This document shows positions 27,924-36,280 of a DNA stretch of 64,000 nt, piece by piece. The position numbers were made by a program, and so were the translations under genes. Under the pieces are notes generated by a model. That model was not told the origin of the DNA and made no database searches. It was given only the letters and a program-made list of their open reading frames with translations. This DNA is from an uncultured Holophagaceae bacterium (lineage in GTDB: Bacteria; Acidobacteriota; Holophagae; Holophagales; Holophagaceae), in the NCBI GenBank assembly GCA_903937385.1, contig CAIZZF010000015.1:62001-126000 (forward strand). Reading direction: 5' to 3'. How positions within the stretch are numbered: position 1 is the stretch's first letter; the number at the start of each line of letters is the position of its first letter.

Positions 27924-28631
27924 GTGACGGCACCTGAGGCGGCTCCCGGGCTCGTCTGCTTCGACCTGGACGGGACCCTCGTGGATCCCCTGCTGGGGGT
28001 GCGCAACTGCCTGCGGAAGACCTGCGCCGCCTTCGGCCTGGAGATGCCGGACGAGCCGACCGTGCGGGGCTGGATCGGCTTCGGCATGCGGGAGGCCCTG
28101 GCCTCCCTGCCAGGCATGGAGGATCCGGACCGCCTCGAGGCCGTCCTGGACTTTTACTGGGAGCGCTACCGGGAGGACGGCGTCTTCGAGCACGAGCTCT
28201 ACCCCGGGGTCTTCCACCTGCTGCACCGCCTGAAGCGCCAGGGCCACCGCATCTACATCGTCTCCGCCAAGCCGGGCATCTTCGCCCGGCGCATCGCCTA
28301 CCAGTTCGATCTGAACCTGATCTTCGACGACATCTTCGGCAGCACCCTGAGGGGCCAGTGGCAGCCCAAGACCAAGGTGCTGGCGGGGCTCGCGGCCCAG
28401 GGGACCATCGCCCCCGGGGGCGTCTTCATCGGTGACCGGGGCGTGGACATGACCGCCGCCCGGGACCATGGCCTGGAGGCCATCGGCGTGGGCTGGGGCT
28501 ACGGCAGCCGGGAAGAGCTCACCGCCGCCGGCGCCGAGCAGATCTTCGAGACCGTGCCCGACCTCGACCGCTGGCTTCGCGTCCGGTTCCCCCAGGCGGA
28601 AGTGTTCGACGCGTTCAGCCGTTCGGAGTAG
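27924..28631 (+). CDS. HAD-superfamily phosphatase, phosphoglycolate phosphatase-like
   Basis: The product is 235 residues from a GTG at 27924, 7 nt after ppa; upstream in-frame codons lie inside ppa and are rejected. Motif I CFDLDGTLVDPLLGV, a cap helical region, motif II YIVSAKP, the motif III lysine in WQPKTKVL, and motif IV IGDRGVDMTAARDHG are all present. It matches Gph/PpaX-type phosphatases; the substrate could be 2-phosphoglycolate, pyrophosphate or a nucleotide. Its end overlaps the convergent LolA-like gene by 17 nt. Confidence 0.88.
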   Translation: MTAPEAAPGLVCFDLDGTLVDPLLGVRNCLRKTCAAFGLEMPDEPTVRGWIGFGMREALASLPGMEDPDRLEAVLDFYWERYREDGVFEHELYPGVFHLLHRLKRQGHRIYIVSAKPGIFARRIAYQFDLNLIFDDIFGSTLRGQWQPKTKVLAGLAAQGTIAPGGVFIGDRGVDMTAARDHGLEAIGVGWGYGSREELTAAGAEQIFETVPDLDRWLRVRFPQAEVFDAFSRSE

Positions 28632-29199
28632 CCCAGCGGGTGCCGGCGGGGAGCTGGGGCTGGAACAGTCCTGGCGTCGGCGTGGCCGAGGTCTTCGGAT
28701 CCAGCAGCTCGAGCTTCTGCCGGGCCCCGGTGGGATCGGTCCACTCGAGGCTCCACAGCAGCCCCTTGCGCCCCGTGGCCTTCAGCTCCGGCAGACCCGA
28801 CTCCTTCGGCACCAGCCGCAGGGCTTCACCGCCCAGGGACTCGGCCCGGTAGAGCCGCTCCAGCCGGGCCGGATCGAGCAGGAGACCCAGGAGCGGGAAC
28901 TCCCGGACCGCCTGGGTCAGCGCCAGTCGCTGGGCGGTGCGCGTATCCGGATCGTACTGGACCAGGTTCCGACCGTCGCAGGTGACCGTCAGGCCCCCCG
29001 CATAGGCCACCCTCAGGCGGCCCCCCCGGGCCAGGGCCAGGTGCCCCTCCCGGGCCAGCTTGCCAAACACCAGGCTGTCGCTCTCCTGGCGGAAGCGACT
29101 CTCCAGCACCGGTGTCCGCGCGAAGGCATTCCACCAGCCGGGCAGGGCCGCCAGCACCGGGGCCGTGATCAGCAGGGCGATCAGCAGGGACCGCATCAA
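28615..29199 (-). CDS. outer-membrane lipoprotein carrier LolA-like
   Basis: The product is 194 residues with a short signal peptide (MMRSLLIALLITAPVLAALP). The pattern of beta strands (ESRFRQESDSLVFGKLAREG, GRLRVAYAGG, LVQYDPDTRTAQRL) fits the LolA fold, which shuttles lipoproteins across the periplasm; many LolA-family proteins have related but different cargo. Sequence support is moderate. It overlaps the upstream GTPase gene by 4 nt (ATGA), so the two are coupled. Confidence 0.7.
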   Translation of the reverse strand: MMRSLLIALLITAPVLAALPGWWNAFARTPVLESRFRQESDSLVFGKLAREGHLALARGGRLRVAYAGGLTVTCDGRNLVQYDPDTRTAQRLALTQAVREFPLLGLLLDPARLERLYRAESLGGEALRLVPKESGLPELKATGRKGLLWSLEWTDPTGARQKLELLDPKTSATPTPGLFQPQLPAGTRWATPNG

Positions 29200-30446
29200 G
29201 GCCGCTGCAGGTCGATGGTGAGCTGGTCGGTGGCCCCGGGAGACGGCGCTGGGCGGCAGAGCTGGGCTTCCAGCAGGACCCGGTCCCGCTGCCGGACCTG
29301 CACCACAACCTCCAGGTCCTGGGTGTCCAAGTCAGCGGGCAGCACCAGGGATAGCTGGGACGGAGAGACGGCGGGATCAGCCGGCTTCAGCCCATTCAGC
29401 AGGGAGGACAGCGACCCGGCGTCCTCGACCACCCGGGGGGGCATGGGCGCCGGTGACCGCACCGGCACCGTCAGCTCTAGGGTGGCGGCGGTTCCCGCCC
29501 CCATCCCAAGGGACGGTTCCCAGGCAGAGACGGCCGGGGCCGAAGTTTCGGGACTGGGTTCCGACAGGCAGGTGCGGTCACTCTCCAGAAGAAAGGCGAG
29601 GTCCTCGGGCACGGCCCCGGGCGACTCCGGCAGCAGAAGCGCCGCGCTGAGCAGGTCCTCGGCCAGCGCCTCCGGCGGCTCCGGCAGCTGGGGCGCCTCA
29701 ATGAGCAGGTCCTCCTCGAGGCCCTCCTCGGACAGGAGCAGGTAGTCGCTGAAACCACCCGCCGAGGCCCCTTCCAGATCCAGGAGATCCAAGTCAGAGG
29801 GCAGATCGGACAGGGTGAGGGGCTGAGCCACCGGGCCCCCGGCAGCGGGTCCCTCGTCCAGCAGGTGGGTCTTGATGCGTGACAGGGCCAGCCGTGTGAT
29901 GCCGCGCAGGGTCTCGAAGACGCCCTGTCCTTCGGAGGCGACCGCCTGAAAGCTGGGAATCCCGCCCGAATTGAAGGTCGCCTCCAGCTCCTCCAGTGAG
30001 AGCGCACTTCGAAGATCCCGCTTGTTCCACTGGAACACCGTGGGGATCTCCTCAGGCTTCAGCCCCTGCTCACGGAGGTTTTCCTGCAGGTTCTGGAGGC
30101 TCGCATGACAGGCGTCCAGCATCGCGGCCTGGCTGTCCACCACGAAGACGAGGCCATCCACGCCCTTCAGCACGAGCTTGCGGGTGCTGTTGTAGAACAC
30201 TTGGCCCGGCACCGTGTAGAGCTGAAGGCGGGTCTTGAAGCCACCCACCATGCCCACCTCCATGGGCAGCAGGTCGAAGAAGAGGGTGCGGTCCGTCTCC
30301 GTATTGAGGCTCACCATCTCACCCCGGGCCCTCGGGGTGGTCCTGGCGTAGATCGTGTTCAGGTTGGTGGTCTTTCCGCACAGGCCCGGGCCATAGTAGA
30401 CGATCTTCACCGTCATCTGCCGGGTGGCGTGATTGAAGAAGACCAT
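29196..30446 (-). CDS. MglA-type small Ras-like GTPase with long C-terminal extension
   Basis: Residues 1-195 form an MglA-like GTPase: P-loop GPGLCGKTTN (19-28), TVPGQ in place of DxxGQ (78-82), and NKRD (141-144). MglA GTPases set cell polarity and motility. Unlike a stand-alone MglA of about 195 residues, this one carries about 220 more: an acidic, Ser/Pro/Leu-rich, probably disordered stretch with repeated EDLL motifs, then a short beta-rich end (LEVVVQVRQRDRVLLEAQL). No MglB/roadblock gene is in the window. It overlaps the LolA-like gene. The tail may recruit partners. Confidence 0.9.
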   Translation of the reverse strand: MVFFNHATRQMTVKIVYYGPGLCGKTTNLNTIYARTTPRARGEMVSLNTETDRTLFFDLLPMEVGMVGGFKTRLQLYTVPGQVFYNSTRKLVLKGVDGLVFVVDSQAAMLDACHASLQNLQENLREQGLKPEEIPTVFQWNKRDLRSALSLEELEATFNSGGIPSFQAVASEGQGVFETLRGITRLALSRIKTHLLDEGPAAGGPVAQPLTLSDLPSDLDLLDLEGASAGGFSDYLLLSEEGLEEDLLIEAPQLPEPPEALAEDLLSAALLLPESPGAVPEDLAFLLESDRTCLSEPSPETSAPAVSAWEPSLGMGAGTAATLELTVPVRSPAPMPPRVVEDAGSLSSLLNGLKPADPAVSPSQLSLVLPADLDTQDLEVVVQVRQRDRVLLEAQLCRPAPSPGATDQLTIDLQRP

Positions 30447-30515
30447 TCCAGAGCCTCGTGGGGTTGGCGTGATTTTAGCCGGGAAATCAGCGCAGGCTCA
30501 ACGCTGCCCAGAGGT

Positions 30516-31007
30516 TTACTTGGTCAATGCCTTCAGGAAGTCGAGCACCTGCTGGTCATGGTCCTTGGTGCGGACATCGCTCAGGACGTGGCGGACGATG
30601 CCCTTCTTGTCGATGATGAAGGTCACCCGCTTGGCGATGCCGATGAGCGGCACCTTCACGCCGTAGGCCTCGATGATCTTCTTGTCGGGATCCGCCAGGA
30701 GGCTGAACGGAAGGTGGAACTTCTCGGCGAAGGCCTTGTGGCTCTGGCCGTTGTCGGCGCTCACGCCGAGGATCACCGCCCCGGCCTTGCGGATCTCGCC
30801 GAACCCATCGCGCAGGCTGCAGGCCTCGGCCGTGCAGCCGGGCGTGTCGTCCTTGGGATAGAAGTAGAGCACCACGGCCGACTTGCCCTTGAAGTCCGCC
30901 AGGCGCACGGTGGCGCCGTTCTGATCCTGCGCCTCGAAAGCCGGGGCCTTGGCCCCTTCGGTCACCTCGGCCGCCGAAGCGAGCCCCAGCATCGCGATGA
31001 TCCCCAT
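30516..31007 (-). CDS. bcp: thioredoxin-dependent peroxiredoxin, Bcp/PrxQ type, exported
   Basis: The product is 163 residues from the ATG at 31007, which has GGAGG 7 nt upstream; the longer open frame starting at 31067 is rejected. A signal-like N-terminus (MGIIAMLGLASAAE) suggests periplasmic placement. The peroxidatic and resolving cysteines sit in DTPGCTAEACSLRD (CX4C, as in PrxQ). It reduces hydroperoxides using thioredoxin-like donors. It is divergent from the dehydrogenase gene. Confidence 0.92.
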   Translation of the reverse strand: MGIIAMLGLASAAEVTEGAKAPAFEAQDQNGATVRLADFKGKSAVVLYFYPKDDTPGCTAEACSLRDGFGEIRKAGAVILGVSADNGQSHKAFAEKFHLPFSLLADPDKKIIEAYGVKVPLIGIAKRVTFIIDKKGIVRHVLSDVRTKDHDQQVLDFLKALTK

Positions 31008-31093
31008 GGTGATCCTCCCTGTCCGCGCCACTCCGGCCTCCAGATTCCAGGTGGAGTGTGGCACCATCGGCTCCTCAGGGGGAGGGAACCGCA

Positions 31094-32125
31094 GTGTCGA
31101 GACCGGTCCGCATCGCGCTCATCCCCGGCGACGGCGTCGGCGGCGAGGTCATGGCGGAAGCAGTGCCCTGCCTGGACTGGGCGGTGGCCCGGGGCCGGTG
31201 CCTTGAGGCGGTCCCCCTGCCCTACGGCGCCGAGCACTACCTGGCCACGGGAGAGACCCTGCCCGAGCACGCTTTCACGACCCTCCGTGACGGCTGCGAC
31301 GCGGTGCTCTTCGGCGCAGTGGGCGATCCGCGCATCCCCGACGGGCGCCATGCCGAGCAGATCCTCCTGCGCCTGCGCCGGGAGCTGGAGCTGGCCGTCA
31401 ACTTCCGCCCCTGCCGCCCCCTCGCGCCCGGCTTCGACCCAGCGATCAACCTGGAGATCTACCGCGAGAACACCGAAGGCCCCTACTGCCTGCAGGGCAC
31501 CACGGAGCCCGGCCGCGCTGTGGACTATGCCATCCACACGGAGCCCGCGGTCCACCGGCTGCTGGCCTGCGCCTTCCAGCGCGCGGCCGTCCTGGGCCGT
31601 CCCCTGCTGCTGGCCCACAAGGCGAATGTACTCAAGCACGGGCACGGCCTGTGGCTGCGGGTCTATGCAGACCTGAAGGCCCAGTTTCCGACCGTCGACG
31701 CCCGCACCATGCACGCGGATGCCCTGCTCTGCGCCCTGGTGCAGGATCCGAAGGCCTTCGGGATCATCGCCGCCGACAACTACCTCGGGGACCTCATCAG
31801 CGACCTCACCGCCGCCTATGTGGGTGGCATGGGCATGGCGCCCTCCCTCAGCTGGGCGCCCCATCGCCCCTTCCGCTGCGCGGCCCTGGCCGAGCCGGTC
31901 CACGGCTCTGCGCCGGACATCGCCGGGCAGGGTCTGGCCAACCCCGTAGGCATGTTCCTGAGCCTCGCGCTGCTCTTCCGGCACCTGGGTTGGGAACCCG
32001 AAGCGACCGCGCTGGAAGCAGCCGTGGGCGAGGCCCTGCACGCAGGCTTCCGCACCCGCGACCTCGGTGGAACCCATGGCACTTCCGAGATGGGAAAGGC
32101 CGTGCGGAGTCAGTTGCCGACCTGA
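31094..32125 (+). CDS. isocitrate/isopropylmalate dehydrogenase family (3-isopropylmalate dehydrogenase-like)
   Basis: The product is 343 residues from a GTG at 31094, with GGAGGG 7 nt before it; an upstream in-frame ATG at 31058 lies before the Shine-Dalgarno. The dinucleotide and substrate motifs are present: LIPGDGVGGEV, NFRPCRPL, YRENTEGPYC, the HKANVLK segment and the terminal GTHGTSEMGKA. The RENTEGPY form resembles the LeuB variants of some Actinobacteria and also homoisocitrate or tartrate dehydrogenases. It probably oxidatively decarboxylates a 2-substituted malate. No leuACD is adjacent, so the exact substrate is open. Confidence 0.8.
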   Translation: MSRPVRIALIPGDGVGGEVMAEAVPCLDWAVARGRCLEAVPLPYGAEHYLATGETLPEHAFTTLRDGCDAVLFGAVGDPRIPDGRHAEQILLRLRRELELAVNFRPCRPLAPGFDPAINLEIYRENTEGPYCLQGTTEPGRAVDYAIHTEPAVHRLLACAFQRAAVLGRPLLLAHKANVLKHGHGLWLRVYADLKAQFPTVDARTMHADALLCALVQDPKAFGIIAADNYLGDLISDLTAAYVGGMGMAPSLSWAPHRPFRCAALAEPVHGSAPDIAGQGLANPVGMFLSLALLFRHLGWEPEATALEAAVGEALHAGFRTRDLGGTHGTSEMGKAVRSQLPT

Positions 32126-32143
32126 GTGATCTCAATTCGCAAG

Positions 32144-32253
32144 CGAACAAAGTCAAAAAGGATTCACCACCAAGACACCAAGAACGACAACAGAGCTTCA
32201 CCCTTGCAGTTCTTGGTGCCTTGGTCTCTTGGTGGTGATCTTTATTTTGTTGA
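32144..32253. repeat. imperfect palindromic word repeat, type B (ACCAAG words)
   Basis: The left arm TCACCACCAAGACACCAAGA pairs with the right arm TCTTGGTGCCTTGGTCTCTTGGTGGTGA, each made of reiterated CACCAAG-type words, with AT-rich flanks (AACAAAG and TTTTGTTG) that also pair. It fills the gap between the dehydrogenase gene and the 3' end of lexA (convergent), so it could double as a bidirectional terminator. No ORF is supported. Confidence 0.7.
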
Positions 32254-32286
32254 ATGCCAATCGGAAGTCGAGGCGTCTGGCAGCTC

Positions 32287-32952
32287 TCAGCAGCTGCGCA
32301 TGACGCCGACGAGGACGCCCTGGATGTCGATGTTCTGTGGGGGATAGCAGCGGGGCTGCAGCTCGGGGTTGTGGGGGATGAGCCACACGCCCTTGGCATC
32401 GCGCCGGAACTCCTTCAGGGTGACTTCCTCCTGCTCGATGAGGGCCACCACGCGATCGCCATTGCGGTATTCCCCCTTGCGCTGGAGCACCACGAGATCG
32501 CCGTCGAGGATGGCGTCATCCACCATGGAGTCGCCCCGCACCCGCAGGACGAAGAGCTCGTCACGCTGCCGGTGGATGCTGTTGGGCACTTCGATGGGCA
32601 GGGCGCGGCTCTCGGGCAGGATGGGTGCGCCGGCGGCCACGTCGCCGCAGAACGGGTAGATCTTCATGGGCGACGCACTCTCAGGCCGCTGTTCCCCGCG
32701 GGCGGAGCGGCCCTGGTCCAGCGTCTCCTCGGCCTGGGTGGACACCACCAGGTTGTTGCCCTTCCCGTGGCTGCGGACCAGGAAGCCCTTGTCCATGAGG
32801 TGCTGAACATGCTTGTGGATGGTGGACACCGCACTGGAACCCACACCCTTGGCAATTTCCGAGAGAGTGGGACTGCGCCCCTCCTCCAGTACGAAAGTCC
32901 GGATGAAGTTCAGTACGGCCTGCTGCCGTTTGGTGAGATCACTGGTTTTCAT
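32287..32952 (-). CDS. lexA: SOS-response transcriptional repressor LexA
   Basis: The product is 221 residues from the ATG at 32952. The N-terminal winged helix (MKTSDLTKRQQAVLNFI, SPTLSEIAKGVGSSAVSTIHKHV) and C-terminal S24 protease domain are clear. The self-cleavage bond is Ala-Gly in CGDVAAGAPI, the nucleophile is Ser in RGDSM, and the general base Lys is in EEVTLKEF. LexA represses DNA-damage genes and is inactivated by RecA-stimulated cleavage. A near-perfect promoter ends 7 nt before the ATG with no Shine-Dalgarno, so the message is probably leaderless. I could not pick out a convincing LexA operator, so autoregulation is not shown. Confidence 0.96.
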   Translation of the reverse strand: MKTSDLTKRQQAVLNFIRTFVLEEGRSPTLSEIAKGVGSSAVSTIHKHVQHLMDKGFLVRSHGKGNNLVVSTQAEETLDQGRSARGEQRPESASPMKIYPFCGDVAAGAPILPESRALPIEVPNSIHRQRDELFVLRVRGDSMVDDAILDGDLVVLQRKGEYRNGDRVVALIEQEEVTLKEFRRDAKGVWLIPHNPELQPRCYPPQNIDIQGVLVGVMRSC

Positions 32953-32959
32953 GGGTTTT

Positions 32960-32988
32960 AATGTAGGAGTGGAGTGGCAGGTCGTCAA
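32960..32988 (-). promoter_or_regulatory. lexA promoter (probably leaderless transcript)
   Basis: On the minus strand TTGACG (32988-32983), a 17-nt spacer and TACATT (32965-32960) match the sigma-70 consensus well. The ATG is at 32952, 7 nt after the -10 box, so the start of transcription falls at or beside the start codon. Confidence 0.65.
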
Positions 32989-33166
32989 TCCCTTTTTTTT
33001 CGCTTATTTTCAGACCCCCACTCCCCCCTACGCAAGACCACTAATGGAACCAGCTTCCGGCCTCTGGCATACTAAATGACTGCTTGATAGATCAGGTATT
33101 TACGCCCCCTTTATCGTCTTTCATGCGCCCTTCAAGTCTGCTGTCTCGCCCCAAAAAGGAGTCTCC

Positions 33167-34990
33167 ATGACTGCCAGCCCAGCTGCCGCCCTCCCCGCCC
33201 AGGGAGCGAAAACCAGGATCAACGATTTTTCCATCCAGGTCGCCACGGTCAACGGCTCGGGCTCCCAGACCGCGAACACGGTGCTGCTGCGCGCCATCTT
33301 CCAGATGGGCGTCTTCGTCAGCGGCAAGAACCTCTTCCCCTCGAACATCGCCGGCCTGCCCACCTGGTTCACCATCCGCGCGAGCGCCAAGGGCTATGTG
33401 GCGCGCAAGGCCAGCAACGAGATGCTGATCCTGATGAATCCCGAGACGGCCAAGGACGACATCGCCAAGGCCGACACCGGCGCGCTGGTGATCTACGATG
33501 AGCCGCTGCAGCTGGACAAGCTGCGCAGCGACCTCGCCTGCATCCCCGTGCCCTTCCAGAAGCTCGTGACGGCCTCCTGTCCCGAACCCAAGCTGCACAA
33601 GCTGGTGAAGAACATGATCTACGTCGGCGTCGCTTCCCGCGTGCTGGGCGTGGACATGGCCGAGGTCAAGAAGGCCATCGCCAAGCAGCTGAAGGGCAAG
33701 GACAAGGCCATCGAGCTCAACCAGAACGCCGCCATGGCCGGCTACGACTGGGCCATGGAGAACCTGCCCGACCAGGACCAGGTCCGGGTGGTGCGCGACA
33801 ACAAGACCCAGGGCCTCATCATCGTGGACGGCAACGAGGCCTGCGCCCTGGGCGCCCTCTTCGCCGGCTGCACCGTGGTGGGCTGGTATCCCATCACCCC
33901 CGCCTCGACGCTGGTCGAGACCTTCATCGAATACGCGCAGGAATACCGCATCGATCCCAAGACCGGCAAGTCCACAGTGGCCATCGTGCAGATGGAGGAC
34001 GAGCTCGCTTCTGCGGGTGTGGTGCTCGCCGCCGGCTGGGCCGGCGCCCGCTCCATGACCTCCACCTCGGGCCCCGGCGTCTCGCTCATGAGCGAGTTCA
34101 TCGGCCTCGGCTACTACGTCGAAGCGCCGGGCGTGTTCTACAACGTCGCCCGCACCGGTCCCAGCACCGGCCTGCCCACCCGCACCCAGCAGTCGGACAT
34201 CGAGCTCTGCGCCAAGTGCAGCCACGGTGACACGCAGCACATCAACCTCTACCCCGGCAACATGGAGGAGTGCTTCCAGTTCTCCTACGACGCCTTCGAC
34301 CTGGCCGAGCGCTTCCAGACCCCTATCTTCGTGGTCACGGACCTGGACCTGGGCATGCAGAACTGGTCCTCCAAGCCCTTCGACTACCCAGCCAAGCCCT
34401 ATGACCGCGGCAAGGTGCTCAACCAGCAGCAGCTCGCCGAGGCCGAGGACTGGGGCCGCTACAAGGACGTGGACGGCGACGGAATTCCCTACCGCAGCCT
34501 GCCCGGCACCCCCGGCGGCAAGGGCGCCTACTTCACCCGCGGCTCGGGTCACAACGCCTATGCCCAGTATTCCGAGAAGCCCGAGGACTACCTCGCAGTG
34601 GTGGACCGCCTGAAGCGGAAATACGAGACCGCGAAGACCTACGTGCCCAAGCCCCTCTTCCGCAACCTGGGCTCCGACAAGGGCCTCTTGGCCTTCGGCT
34701 CCAGCAACCCCGCGGCCATCGAGGCCCAGGACCTCCTGGCCGAGGGCGGCCTCAAGACCGACTACCTGCGGCTGCGCGCCCTGCCCTTCACCGCCGAGGT
34801 CGACACCTTCGTGCAGGAGAAGCAGGTGGTCTACCTGGTCGAGCAGAACCGCGACGGCCAGATGGCCAACCTCTTCCGCGAGACCTATCCGGAGTTCGCC
34901 ACCAAGTTCAAGAGCGTCCTCCACTACGACGGCCACGCCATCGACGCCAAGTTCATCGTGGACCAGATCACCGCCTTCGAGCAGAAGTAA
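33167..34990 (+). CDS. korA: 2-oxoacid:ferredoxin oxidoreductase, gamma-alpha fusion subunit
   Basis: The product is 607 residues. The gamma domain (about 15-190, beginning FSIQVATVNGSGSQTANTVLLRA) is fused to the alpha domain (about 215 onward, DGNEACALGALFAGCTVVGWYPITPASTLVE), which is the layout of two-subunit 2-oxoglutarate-type enzymes. With the beta subunit it oxidises a 2-oxoacid with CoA and reduces ferredoxin, or runs in reverse for carboxylation. An AAGGAG Shine-Dalgarno precedes the ATG and korB follows after 12 nt. 2-oxoglutarate is the likely substrate from architecture, but pyruvate or branched-chain oxoacids cannot be excluded. Confidence 0.93.
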   Translation: MTASPAAALPAQGAKTRINDFSIQVATVNGSGSQTANTVLLRAIFQMGVFVSGKNLFPSNIAGLPTWFTIRASAKGYVARKASNEMLILMNPETAKDDIAKADTGALVIYDEPLQLDKLRSDLACIPVPFQKLVTASCPEPKLHKLVKNMIYVGVASRVLGVDMAEVKKAIAKQLKGKDKAIELNQNAAMAGYDWAMENLPDQDQVRVVRDNKTQGLIIVDGNEACALGALFAGCTVVGWYPITPASTLVETFIEYAQEYRIDPKTGKSTVAIVQMEDELASAGVVLAAGWAGARSMTSTSGPGVSLMSEFIGLGYYVEAPGVFYNVARTGPSTGLPTRTQQSDIELCAKCSHGDTQHINLYPGNMEECFQFSYDAFDLAERFQTPIFVVTDLDLGMQNWSSKPFDYPAKPYDRGKVLNQQQLAEAEDWGRYKDVDGDGIPYRSLPGTPGGKGAYFTRGSGHNAYAQYSEKPEDYLAVVDRLKRKYETAKTYVPKPLFRNLGSDKGLLAFGSSNPAAIEAQDLLAEGGLKTDYLRLRALPFTAEVDTFVQEKQVVYLVEQNRDGQMANLFRETYPEFATKFKSVLHYDGHAIDAKFIVDQITAFEQK

Positions 34991-35002
34991 GAGGAGCCGA
35001 CC

Positions 35003-36040
35003 ATGACCACCCCCACGCCTTCCGCTCCCGCCAACAAGCTCGGCTTCACCAAGCAGGACTATGTGGGCTCCAAGTCCACCCTCTGCGCCGGCTGCGGCCA
35101 TGACGCCATCACCGCCCAGATCATCAACGCCGCCTACGAGTCCAACATCGAGGGCTACCGCGTCGCGAAGTTCTCGGGCATCGGCTGTTCCTCCAAGACC
35201 CCCGCCTACTTCATCAACCAGGGCTGGGGCTTCAACAGCGTCCACGGCCGCATGCCCTCCATGGCCACCGGCGCCTCCCTGGCCAACCGCCAGCTCATCA
35301 ACATCGGCGTCTCCGGTGACGGCGATTCCATGTCCATTGGCACGGGCCAGTTCGTCCACGCGGTGCGGCGCAACGTCGCCATGATCTACATCATCGAGGA
35401 CAACGGCGTCTACGGCCTCACCAAGGGCCAGTTCTCCGCCACCGCCGACAAGGGCTCGTCCCTGAAGAGCGGCGCCGTCAACGAGCTGCCGCCCATCGAC
35501 CCCTGCACCCTGGCCATCGAGCTGGGTTGCGGCTTCGTGGCCCGCTGCTTCTCCGGCAACCCCAAGCAGCTGGGCGCCATCCTCAAGGCCGCCTTCGCCT
35601 ACCAGGGCACCGTGGTGCTGGACATCATCAGCCCCTGCGTCACCTTCAACAACCACGATGCCTCCACGCGCTCCTACAAGCACGTCAAGGACCATGACTT
35701 CCCCCTCCACGACCTCGGCTTCATCCAGTACTCCGAGGTCGAGGACGTGGACATCGCCGCGGGCGAGACGGAGCTGGTCACCTTCCCCGACGGCTCCAAG
35801 GTCGCCATCAAGGCCATCCATGAAGACTACGACCCCAGGGACCGCTACGGCGCCATGAAGGCCATCCACGAGTCCATGGAGAAGGGCGAGTTCCTGACCG
35901 GGCTGCTCTACATCAACCCGACCCAGCCCCCCCTCCCCGACCTGCTCAACCTGGTCGACGAGCCCCTGGCCAGCCTGGATGAGACCCTCCTCAAGCCCAG
36001 CCCCGCCGTCCTCGAGGACATCATGAAGGCTTTGATGTAG
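35003..36040 (+). CDS. korB: 2-oxoacid:ferredoxin oxidoreductase, beta subunit
   Basis: The product is 345 residues and binds thiamine diphosphate and a 4Fe-4S cluster. Visible landmarks are the cluster cysteines in TLCAGCGHDAI, C in GIGCSSKTPAYF, the ThDP/Mg motif GDGDSMSIGTGQFVHAVRRN with NGVYGLTKGQ, and CVTFNNHDAS. The length fits beta subunits of the two-subunit KorAB type. It is downstream of korA in the same operon. The tRNA-Ala gene follows on the same strand with its own promoter. Confidence 0.95.
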   Translation: MTTPTPSAPANKLGFTKQDYVGSKSTLCAGCGHDAITAQIINAAYESNIEGYRVAKFSGIGCSSKTPAYFINQGWGFNSVHGRMPSMATGASLANRQLINIGVSGDGDSMSIGTGQFVHAVRRNVAMIYIIEDNGVYGLTKGQFSATADKGSSLKSGAVNELPPIDPCTLAIELGCGFVARCFSGNPKQLGAILKAAFAYQGTVVLDIISPCVTFNNHDASTRSYKHVKDHDFPLHDLGFIQYSEVEDVDIAAGETELVTFPDGSKVAIKAIHEDYDPRDRYGAMKAIHESMEKGEFLTGLLYINPTQPPLPDLLNLVDEPLASLDETLLKPSPAVLEDIMKALM

Positions 36041-36066
36041 GCGGTGGGCCACCCAAGGACCCAGCA

Positions 36067-36094
36067 TTGACGCCACCCGTGGTCCCGCTAGACT
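36067..36094 (+). promoter_or_regulatory. promoter of tRNA-Ala
   Basis: TTGACG (36067-36072), a 16-nt spacer and TAGACT (36089-36094) place the transcription start a few bases before the tRNA 5' end at 36105. Confidence 0.6.
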
Positions 36095-36104
36095 GGAAAG
36101 CCCA

Positions 36105-36180
36105 GGGCCTGTAGCTCAGCTGGGAGAGCGCTGCGTTCGCAATGCAGAGGTCGTCAGTTCGATCCTGATCAGGTCCACCA
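36105..36180 (+). tRNA. tRNA-Ala (anticodon CGC)
   Basis: The 76-nt cloverleaf has acceptor arms GGGCCTG and CAGGTCC, a D-arm GCTC/GAGC, an anticodon stem CTGCG/TGCAG around loop TTCGCAA (anticodon CGC, codon GCG), a T-arm with GTTCGATCC, and an encoded 3' CCA. The G3-U70 wobble pair, the alanine identity element, is present. Confidence 0.96.
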
Positions 36181-36184
36181 AGAG

Positions 36185-36215
36185 AAATCCCCTGAGCGAT
36201 CAGGGGATTTTTCTT
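36185..36215 (+). terminator. intrinsic terminator after tRNA-Ala
   Basis: AAATCCCCTGA (36185-36195), a GCGA tetraloop and TCAGGGGATTT (36200-36210) form a perfect 11-bp stem followed by a T-rich run. It ends the tRNA transcript and possibly korAB read-through. Confidence 0.92.
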
Positions 36216-36280
36216 GTCTCCTGAAGGGCGCTCACCCCACAGGCAAGGAGGCACCAGCGCAGCTGAGGGCTGCGTGCTGG

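Noticed and set aside
33092-36076. 994-codon open frame on the minus strand opposite korAB
   Set aside because: It is antisense to two well-supported genes, with low-complexity composition.
36021-36254. Minus-strand ORF across the tRNA-Ala gene
   Set aside because: Its core is the reverse complement of the tRNA, a common false protein.
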